Shown here piece by piece: positions 56,127 through 64,000 of a stretch of 64,000 bases of DNA. How positions within the stretch are numbered: position 1 is the first letter of the stretch; each line of letters starts with the position of its first letter. Source of the stretch: Allobosea caraganae. Its GTDB lineage: Bacteria; Pseudomonadota; Alphaproteobacteria; Rhizobiales; Beijerinckiaceae. A program made the translations under genes and the position numbers. Below the pieces are notes generated by a model, which was given only the letters and a program-made list of their open reading frames with translations, ran no database searches and was not told the DNA's origin. The stretch is taken from NCBI RefSeq assembly GCF_003351345.1, contig NZ_QQTO01000007.1:62001-126000 (forward strand). Reading direction: 5' to 3'.

Positions 56127-56151
56127 ACGCGCGCCCCGTGGCGCGCGTTTT
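56127..56151 (+). terminator. Intrinsic terminator after clpX
   Basis: ACGCGCGCC (56127-56135) pairs perfectly with GGCGCGCGT (56140-56148) around CCGT and is followed by TTT. The right arm plus the following bases recur at 56229-56244. Confidence 0.75.
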
Positions 56152-56483
56152 GCGTTGTGGGTCCACTGCTTTCGGGCATGGATTGGGCGCGACGAACCGG
56201 TCGTCCGACGCCTGTTCCACGTTCTCCTGGCGCGCGTTTTGCGTATAGAACATGGCTGGTCTGCCGCAGGCCTCGATTTGCGATAATCCAGCATGGGATG
56301 ACGTAGCGGGCAGCTTGAAAGCCGGCGCGGAAATCTCCACCTTGGTCTCACTCGCGAGAGTCGCGTGCCTGTCTAGGGCGCGGCCGGCGAGGGTGGATGG
56401 GGTGAATAGTCGTCTCAGGCCGCTTACGTCCGATCGCTCCGCCCATGAGGGGGTCCGCCGGGCGCAACCACAAAGGATAAGTC
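56152..56483 (+). promoter_or_regulatory. clpX-lon spacer with candidate heat-shock promoter
   Basis: The gap between clpX and lon has no gene. A 16-base direct repeat (GGCGCGCGTTTTGCGT at 56140-56155 and 56229-56244) flanks its left part. CTTGAAA (56314-56320) with CTCCAC 14 bases later (56335-56340) resembles an RpoH (sigma-32) promoter, fitting heat control of lon, but the -10 match is only partial. AAAGGA before the lon ATG is the ribosome site. Confidence 0.4.
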
Positions 56484-58913
<2,430 letters not shown>

Positions 58914-58937
58914 AGTCTTATACCGTCGGGAATCATC

Positions 58938-58966
58938 AACCGCCGACCTTCGGGTCGGCGGTTTTT
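58938..58966 (+). terminator. Intrinsic terminator after lon
   Basis: AACCGCCGACC (58938-58948) pairs perfectly with GGTCGGCGGTT (58953-58963) around the stable TTCG tetraloop, followed by TTT. This is a classic Rho-independent terminator. Confidence 0.95.
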
Positions 58967-59060
58967 CATATCGGCGTGGCCGCGAGAATGAGCGGCATTC
59001 TTGGGAAAGCGGTTGTCGAGGCTTGAAGGCGCCTTAGCTAGGCCTTAAACGCTGCCTGAA

Positions 59061-59136
59061 GGGCGGTTAGCTCAGTTGGTAGAGCATCTCGTTTACACCG
59101 AGAGGGTCGGCGGTTCGAGCCCGTCACCGCCCACCA
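59061..59136 (+). tRNA. tRNA-Val (anticodon TAC)
   Basis: A 76-base cloverleaf: acceptor GGGCGGT, D arm TTAGCTCAGTTGGTAGAGC, anticodon stem TCTCG/CGAGA with loop TTTACAC (anticodon TAC), T arm with GGTTCGAGCC and encoded CCA. It follows the lon terminator. Confidence 0.97.
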
Positions 59137-59354
59137 GGCTTCATGCGGCGCAGCTCTCGATTCGGGGATGGGCTTGCCGCCTGACCCGCTGCGTTAAAGT
59201 TCCATTCAGAACGAAATTGCGTTTCGCCGGCTTTGCCGGGTCGATTGGTTCGGTTTGCGTGGATGGTTCAATTTGCCGGCGTGAGGTGCTTGACACTTCG
59301 GGCCGGGGGCCATAATCCCAACCCCGCTGGCGACCGAGGTCGTCAGCCGCCCGC

Positions 59355-59431
59355 GCGGGCGTAGCTCAGTTGGTTAGAGTGCCGGCCTGTCACGCCGGAG
59401 GTCGCGGGTTCGAGCCCCGTCGCCCGCGCCA
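59355..59431 (+). tRNA. tRNA-Asp (anticodon GTC)
   Basis: A 77-base cloverleaf: acceptor GCGGGCG/CGCCCGC, D arm TAGCTCAGTTGGTTAGAGT, anticodon stem CCGGC/GCCGG with loop CTGTCAC (anticodon GTC), T arm GGGTTCGAGCCC and encoded CCA. As a GUN-anticodon tRNA it is a target of Tgt. Confidence 0.97.
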
Positions 59432-59520
59432 TTTTTCCTTTCTCTTCCATCGACATATCCAAAGCAGCCGACCCGGCGTACGATTTTGCGCTGGGCGATT
59501 TGCACGCCGATGGCCAGCCC

Positions 59521-60267
59521 TCACCAGGGCCGGCGCGGCCCGGTGTCGATATGGATCAGCCCGTTCCAGTAGACCTTGTGGCCGCCGACCTCCGGCAGGC
59601 CGCGCGCATAGTCGAGCACCACGCGCGGGCGCACGCCCGGCACGCGAAAATCCATCGCCTCGCAGCGCTTGTGATAGGAGCCGCGCCGCGCCCGCCAGGG
59701 CGGCCGCCAGGTCGAGGTCACCTTCACTGCCCCGTACTTATCGACGATCTTGCCGAGGATCGCCTTGAGCACTTGCGGCAGGCAGGCTGTCGAGGTGCCG
59801 GGGTCGGTGCTGATTCCCGGCTTGTCCGGCTTCTCGTTCGGATCGAACTCGGGCTCGGCACCTGCCTTCTGGCCGGGCGTGAGCTGCGGCCATTCCGGCC
59901 CTTCGTCTTCGTCCGGTTCGGTGACGGCGGGAGAATCGGGCCCGGCCGGATTCGTCTGCACCGGCGCGGTCGGGACCAGCACCGGCGGCGCCTCGACCGA
60001 GGCCGGCGCCGTCACCGTCGGTATGGGGGGCTGGACAGCGACCGTGGGGGGCGGAGCAGCTGGCGGCGGCACGATCAGCGCCGGCAATGTCGGCTTCGCC
60101 GGGAGGTCGAGGTCGAAGGGCCGCTCGGGGGGTAGCGGCGCCCGCATCATCTGCCCTTGCGCTTGCGCGTGGCTCGCCGCGAGCATGGCGGTGAATGCGA
60201 TCAGCGGGAGCAGGGAAGAGGCCGGACGTGCTGTCTTGGCTGCGCCCGCGAAGGTCGGCGTCGGCAT
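59521..60267 (-). CDS. M15/DUF882-like peptidase domain protein, secreted
   Basis: A 248-residue protein. A signal-like helix is near residues 19-37, then a long Pro-rich, low-complexity linker (about 40-150), then a C-terminal domain with His199, Asp206 and His239 in SYHKRCEAMDFRV and GLIHIDTG. This H...D...H zinc pattern fits the YcbK/DUF882 branch of M15 peptidases, which act on murein peptides. ATG 60267 lies two bases after the stop of the gene before it; a GTG at 60339 would overlap that gene. It may cut or bind peptidoglycan. Activity is not proven. Confidence 0.75.
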   Translation of the reverse strand: MPTPTFAGAAKTARPASSLLPLIAFTAMLAASHAQAQGQMMRAPLPPERPFDLDLPAKPTLPALIVPPPAAPPPTVAVQPPIPTVTAPASVEAPPVLVPTAPVQTNPAGPDSPAVTEPDEDEGPEWPQLTPGQKAGAEPEFDPNEKPDKPGISTDPGTSTACLPQVLKAILGKIVDKYGAVKVTSTWRPPWRARRGSYHKRCEAMDFRVPGVRPRVVLDYARGLPEVGGHKVYWNGLIHIDTGPRRPW

Positions 60268-60269
60268 GG

Positions 60270-60587
60270 TCAGGGTGCCGGGGCGAAGACGGCGCGCGTC
60301 TCGGCGCTGAGGAGCGAGAGCTGCGGCGACTTTCCGCACAAGGCCTGCAATGCGGCCGGGGCCGCGATGATCTTATCAAGATCGAGCAAGGGCTTTTGCC
60401 CGCCACCGGCGAAATAGCCGGCGAGCCAGAGCGAAAGCTGTGCCTGGTCGTTGCCGTTCATCCCGGAGAAATCGGCGCAGGTCGCGCGGGTCAGGTCGAT
60501 GCTCTGGGCCCGGGCGGCACTGCCAGCGCCGAGCAGGGGCGCCGCCAGCGCCGCCAGGACCGCCAGATTACGAGGGTATCGAGGCAT
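60270..60587 (-). CDS. HdeA/HdeB-like small periplasmic protein
   Basis: A 105-residue secreted protein. The signal peptide ends near residue 28 (GAGSAARAQS). The mature part has two Cys (Cys37 in ATCADFSG and Cys84 in QALCGKSP), LSLWLAGYFAG and a final helix, the pattern of HdeA/HdeB acid-stress chaperones. A disulfide is expected. It is the first gene of a two-gene minus-strand unit with the M15-like gene and is divergent from the nuo operon. Confidence 0.75.
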   Translation of the reverse strand: MPRYPRNLAVLAALAAPLLGAGSAARAQSIDLTRATCADFSGMNGNDQAQLSLWLAGYFAGGGQKPLLDLDKIIAAPAALQALCGKSPQLSLLSAETRAVFAPAP

Positions 60588-60860
60588 ATGACGGTCCCAT
60601 GGCGCAGGAGAAGCCGATTCGCGTTCATCCTGTCGTGCCGCGCGTTCGCCAACCAGTCAAATTGCGGCTAAACCACCGAAATCCGCGCTGCCGATGGGTG
60701 ATCCGCCGCTTTCCCCGGCGGCTTTACCGACCGTAATGCGCCACATTCATCCCCCTTGGGCGATTGTGCGGCGCGGCGAACCCTTGCAGGATTCTAAAGC
60801 AGGGGCTAATCGACTGCCATGCGTGCGTCATGCTGGGCGCAGCGCGAAGCGAGGTAGTCC
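60588..60860. promoter_or_regulatory. Divergent spacer before the nuo operon
   Basis: A 273-base gap between the HdeA-like gene and nuoA. It must contain the nuo promoter. GAGG at 60851-60854 is six bases before the nuoA ATG. I could not define promoter boxes. Confidence 0.45.
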
Positions 60861-61241
60861 ATGCAAGCTCTTCCGGTGCCGTCCTTGCTGAACGACTACC
60901 TGCCGCTCGCCATCTTCATCGGCGTCTCGCTCGTCATCGGCCTGGCCCTGCTGATCGCGCCCTTCGCGGTGGCCTATTCGAAGCCGGATGCCGAGAAGCT
61001 CTCGGCCTATGAGTGCGGCTTCAACGCCTTCGACGATGCCCGCATGAAATTCGACGTGCGCTTCTATCTCGTCGCCATCCTGTTCATCATCTTCGACCTC
61101 GAGGTCGCCTTCCTGTTCCCGTGGGCCGTCGCGTTCGGCGGCCTCGGCTGGTATGGCTTCTGGTCGATGATGATCTTCCTGGGCGTGCTGACCGTCGGCT
61201 TCGTCTACGAGTGGCGCAAGGGCGCCCTGGAATGGGACTAG
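60861..61241 (+). CDS. nuoA: NADH-quinone oxidoreductase subunit A
   Basis: A 126-residue membrane subunit of respiratory complex I with three helices. The loop [22 protein letters not shown] is the conserved quinone-side loop of NuoA, and the acidic residues in [15 protein letters not shown] are kept. It is the first gene of the nuo operon. GAGG lies six bases before the ATG. nuoB follows after 57 bases. Confidence 0.96.
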   Translation: MQALPVPSLLNDYLPLAIFIGVSLVIGLALLIAPFAVAYSKPDAEKLSAYECGFNAFDDARMKFDVRFYLVAILFIIFDLEVAFLFPWAVAFGGLGWYGFWSMMIFLGVLTVGFVYEWRKGALEWD

Positions 61242-61298
61242 CCGCTGGTTGATCGGCGTTGGACGGCAGGCGGTAACGGGTTCACAAGGGTTTAGATC

Positions 61299-61883
61299 AT
61301 GGCAGTCACAGCGATCGACCGCGGCGACCCGCTCGTCGCCCCCGCGCCCAAGGGCCTGCTCGGCCCGGACGGCAAGCCCGTCGGCGCGCGCGACCCCTTC
61401 TTCGTCGAGATCAACAACGAGCTGGCCGACAAGGGCTTCCTGGTTACCGCCACCGACGACCTGATCAACTGGTCGCGCACCGGCTCGCTGATGTGGATGA
61501 CCTTCGGCCTGGCCTGCTGCGCCGTCGAGATGATGCAGCTCTCGATGCCGCGCTACGATGTCGAGCGCTTCGGCTTTGCCCCGCGCGCCTCACCGCGCCA
61601 GTCGGACGTGATGATCGTGGCTGGCACGCTGACCAACAAGATGGCTCCGGCCCTGCGCAAGGTCTACGACCAGATGCCGGAGCCGCGCTACGTCATCTCG
61701 ATGGGCTCCTGCGCCAATGGCGGCGGCTACTACCACTACAGCTATTCGGTCGTGCGTGGCTGCGACCGCATCGTGCCGATCGACATCTACGTGCCGGGCT
61801 GCCCGCCGACGGCGGAAGCGCTGCTCTACGGCGTGCTGCTGCTGCAGAAGAAGATTCGGCGCACGGGGACGATCGAGCGGTGA
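61299..61883 (+). CDS. nuoB: NADH-quinone oxidoreductase subunit B
   Basis: A 194-residue subunit that holds iron-sulfur cluster N2, the last before quinone. The ligands are the tandem Cys73-Cys74 ([11 protein letters not shown]), Cys138 (MGSCANGG) and Cys168 (VPGCPPTAE). The N-terminal 35 residues are a longer extension than in enteric NuoB. It ends in TGA, and a possible GTG start overlaps this stop for the next gene. Confidence 0.97.
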   Translation: MAVTAIDRGDPLVAPAPKGLLGPDGKPVGARDPFFVEINNELADKGFLVTATDDLINWSRTGSLMWMTFGLACCAVEMMQLSMPRYDVERFGFAPRASPRQSDVMIVAGTLTNKMAPALRKVYDQMPEPRYVISMGSCANGGGYYHYSYSVVRGCDRIVPIDIYVPGCPPTAEALLYGVLLLQKKIRRTGTIER

Positions 61884-61897
61884 CGGCGAGCAGTGCC

Positions 61898-62203
61898 ATG
61901 GTGGTCCGGCAGTGGTGCGCGCGCGCCACGCAGAACGGGGCGCTCGCCTATCGCGAGCATCTCGAAGGCTCGGTGCTGCCGCAGCTTCGGGCGCTGCCCG
62001 GGTTTGCCGGCGTCTCGCTGCTCAATCGGCCCGATGGTGGCGAGGTGGTCGTCACCGTCCTGACGCGCTGGGATTCGATGGATGCGGTCGCAGCTTTCGC
62101 TGCGCCCGATCTTGAGACAGCAGTGGTCGAGCCGGCAGCTGCCGCCGTGCTGTTGAACTACGACGCGAAGGTGACGCATCACCACGTGATGCTCGAAGGA
62201 TGA
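61898..62203 (+). CDS. Antibiotic biosynthesis monooxygenase (ABM)-like domain protein
   Basis: A 101-residue protein with a ferredoxin-like alpha/beta fold pattern: [20 protein letters not shown], then [20 protein letters not shown] followed by [10 protein letters not shown]. This is the ABM/YgiN layout. ATG 61898 begins the conserved part; the GTG at 61880 that overlaps the nuoB stop would give 107 residues. It sits between nuoB and nuoC, five bases before nuoC. These proteins can be monooxygenases, heme-handling or stress proteins. It is not a complex I subunit as far as known. Confidence 0.75.
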   Translation: MVVRQWCARATQNGALAYREHLEGSVLPQLRALPGFAGVSLLNRPDGGEVVVTVLTRWDSMDAVAAFAAPDLETAVVEPAAAAVLLNYDAKVTHHHVMLEG

Positions 62204-62207
62204 TGCG

Positions 62208-62813
62208 ATGAGCGAAGCGCTCGTGACACTCGGCGAAGACATCAAGGCGGCGCTGCCCGGCGCCGTCACCAATGCTGTCGTCGTCTTCGGCGAACTGACG
62301 ATCGAGGCCGAGGCTTCGCAGATCGTCCAGGTGCTGAAGACGCTCTATGACGACCCGCGCTTCCGCTTCGTGAATTTCACGGACCTTGCCGGTGCCGACT
62401 ATCCCGAGCGCGAGAAGCGCTTCGACGTCGTCTACCACCTGCTCTCGCCGCGCCATAACCGGCGTGTGCGCGTCAAGATCCAGACCGACGAGAAGACGCC
62501 GGTTCCCTCGGCGATCGAGGTCTATCCGGCGGCGAACTGGTTCGAGCGGGAGGCCTATGATTTCTACGGCATCCTGTTCTCGGGCCATCCCGACCTGCGC
62601 CGCATCCTCACCGATTACGGCTTCGAGGGTTACCCGCTGCGCAAGGACTTCCCGCTGACCGGCTTCGTCGAGGTCCGCTACGACGACGAGCAGAAGCGGG
62701 TGGTCTACGAGCCGGTGAAGCTCAACCAGGAATTCCGCAACTTCGACTTCCTGTCCCCCTGGGAAGGCACGGACTACGTGCTTCCCGGCGATGAAAAGGC
62801 GAAAACGCCATGA
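62208..62813 (+). CDS. nuoC: NADH-quinone oxidoreductase subunit C
   Basis: A 201-residue 30-kDa subunit of the peripheral arm of complex [21 protein letters not shown] and [20 protein letters not shown] with [20 protein letters not shown] are the family signature. It is a separate protein, not fused to NuoD. AAGGA lies upstream of the ATG within the stop region of the preceding gene. The end overlaps the next possible ATG (ATGA). Confidence 0.97.
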   Translation: MSEALVTLGEDIKAALPGAVTNAVVVFGELTIEAEASQIVQVLKTLYDDPRFRFVNFTDLAGADYPEREKRFDVVYHLLSPRHNRRVRVKIQTDEKTPVPSAIEVYPAANWFEREAYDFYGILFSGHPDLRRILTDYGFEGYPLRKDFPLTGFVEVRYDDEQKRVVYEPVKLNQEFRNFDFLSPWEGTDYVLPGDEKAKTP

Positions 62814-62824
62814 GGAGCGCGGCT

Positions 62825-63070
62825 ATGTTTTACCGTTCGGTCTTTGTCGCTGTTGCGATCGCGGCTTCGTCTGTTTGGGCTCATTCGGCCCTGGCCGAGG
62901 TGAACGTCCTGAAGCAGGCGCCCGATGGCGTCGTCGAGGAATGCCGCTCGCGGCTGGCGCAGAGCGGCCCCTGGTCGCAGCCGTTCTGGAGCTGCATCCG
63001 CGCGCAGGGCTTCAACGCCGTCGAATATGACGGCCGCATCGCCTACCAGCACGACGGCCAGAGGTTCTGA
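62825..63070 (+). CDS. Small secreted protein between nuoC and nuoD, unknown
   Basis: An 81-residue protein with a clean signal peptide (FYRSVFVAVAIAASSVWAHS, cleavage near SALA-E). The mature part has two Cys (Cys40, Cys57), which may form a disulfide, and an amphipathic end. ATG 62825 has GAGGAG seven bases upstream; ATG 62810 overlapping the nuoC stop is an alternative. I do not recognise the family. Its place inside the nuo operon suggests co-expression with complex I. It lies six bases before nuoD. Confidence 0.6.
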   Translation: MFYRSVFVAVAIAASSVWAHSALAEVNVLKQAPDGVVEECRSRLAQSGPWSQPFWSCIRAQGFNAVEYDGRIAYQHDGQRF

Positions 63071-63076
63071 CTTGTC

Positions 63077-64000
63077 ATGACCGAGCACAACATCCGAAAT
63101 TTCTCGATCAATTTCGGGCCGCAGCATCCCGCGGCTCACGGCGTGCTGCGCCTTGTGCTCGAACTTGACGGCGAGATCGTCGAGCGCGTCGATCCGCATA
63201 TCGGCCTGCTGCACCGCGGCACCGAGAAGCTGATCGAGGCCAAGACCTATCTGCAGGCCGTGCCCTATTTCGACCGGCTCGACTACGTCGCGCCGATGAA
63301 CCAGGAGCACGCCTTCGCGCTCGCGGTCGAGAAGCTGATGGGCGTGAGCGTGCCGCGCCGCGGCCAGCTCATCCGCGTGCTCTATTCCGAGATCGGCCGT
63401 ATCCTCTCGCACATCCTCAACGTCACCACGCAGGCGATGGACGTCGGCGCGCTGACGCCGCCGCTCTGGGGCTTCGAGGAGCGCGAGAAGCTGATGATCT
63501 TCTACGAGCGGGCTTGCGGCGCGCGCATGCACGCAGCTTATGTTCGGCCGGGCGGCGTCCACCAGGACCTGCCGACCTCGCTGATCCACGACATCGCCGA
63601 ATGGTGCGACCCGTTCCTCAAGGTCTGCGACGACCTCGAGACCCTGCTCACCGACAACCGCATCTTCAAGCAGCGCAACGTCGATATCGGCGTGGTCGAT
63701 CTCGAGACCTGCTGGAAATGGGGCTTTTCCGGCGTGATGGTGCGCGGCTCCGGCGCCGCCTGGGACTTGCGCAAGAGCCAGCCCTACGAGTGCTACGAAG
63801 AGCTCGAGTTCGACATCCCGATCGGCAAGAACGGCGATTGCTACGACCGCTACTGCATCCGCATGGAGGAGATGCGCCAATCCGTGCGCATCATGAAGCA
63901 GTGCTGCGAGAAGTTGCTGGGCGCGGATGGCGGCGGGCCGATCTCCTCGCTCGACGGCAAGATGGTGCCGCCCAAGCGCAGCGAGATGAAGCGCTCGATG
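63077..64000 (+). CDS. nuoD: NADH-quinone oxidoreductase subunit D, 3' truncated by window edge
   Basis: The first 308 codons of the 49-kDa subunit of complex I; no stop is reached before the window ends. [40 protein letters not shown] and [15 protein letters not shown] form the quinone-site and [NiFe]-hydrogenase-like core, and [11 protein letters not shown] follows. It continues the operon after the small secreted protein. Full length would be near 396 residues, so about 90 are missing. Confidence 0.96.
   Translation, partial: MTEHNIRNFSINFGPQHPAAHGVLRLVLELDGEIVERVDPHIGLLHRGTEKLIEAKTYLQAVPYFDRLDYVAPMNQEHAFALAVEKLMGVSVPRRGQLIRVLYSEIGRILSHILNVTTQAMDVGALTPPLWGFEEREKLMIFYERACGARMHAAYVRPGGVHQDLPTSLIHDIAEWCDPFLKVCDDLETLLTDNRIFKQRNVDIGVVDLETCWKWGFSGVMVRGSGAAWDLRKSQPYECYEELEFDIPIGKNGDCYDRYCIRMEEMRQSVRIMKQCCEKLLGADGGGPISSLDGKMVPPKRSEMKRSM

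Overview
The window is GC-rich chromosomal DNA of an alphaproteobacterium, most likely of the order Hyphomicrobiales (Rhizobiales). The run tig-clpP-clpX-lon, the start of a nuoABCD operon, rhizobial-type dispersed palindromes and the codon use fit that order. A Bosea-like genus is my guess and is inference only. No rRNA, CRISPR array, intact insertion sequence or prophage was seen.

Bases 1 to about 32,700 form an envelope or exopolysaccharide (EPS) locus of the Wzx/Wzy type. It holds an initiating undecaprenyl-phosphate sugar transferase (18376-19818), five GT4 glycosyltransferases, two Wzx-like flippases, one Wzy-like polymerase, two Wzz/BY-kinase proteins (one canonical, one with altered motifs) and a Wza-type export protein. 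It also holds UDP-glucose dehydrogenase, an epimerase, an oxidoreductase-epimerase fusion, a GMC oxidoreductase, an FkbM methyltransferase and an OafA-type acyltransferase for decoration. A VanZ-like protein, a beta-helix protein beside a tail-fibre-like small protein, a tyrosine-phosphatase-like protein and several unrecognised small proteins complete it. An atypical response regulator (8160-8906) is the only regulator inside the locus. Its genes lie in several divergent and convergent blocks separated by AT-richer intergenic stretches.

Bases 32,900-45,500 are a mixed accessory/metabolic stretch: two aldo/keto reductases around a TetR regulator, an MFS exporter with a divergent LysR regulator, an ArsC/Spx-like protein, an orphan PstS with a candidate Pho box, two EamA transporters (one with a divergent LysR), tgt and unknown membrane proteins. 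Bases 45,500-51,800 hold eno, a toxin-antitoxin pair with a palindromic operator, queF, an MFS transporter coupled to kdsA, and a multicopper-oxidase-like protein lacking most copper ligands.

From 51,900 onward the content is housekeeping: tRNA-Leu, tig, clpP, clpX, lon, tRNA-Val, tRNA-Asp, an M15-like peptidase with an HdeA-like protein, and nuoA-nuoB-(ABM protein)-nuoC-(small secreted protein)-nuoD, the last cut by the window end.

Four families of dispersed palindromic repeats sit at gene 3' ends, often between convergent genes: a TIR-bounded 125-141 bp element (2 copies), a CGTCATTGCGAG element (2 copies, inverted), an AGAGCATGATG-type element (4 related copies, one differing by an extra hairpin) and one long 35-bp-arm palindrome.
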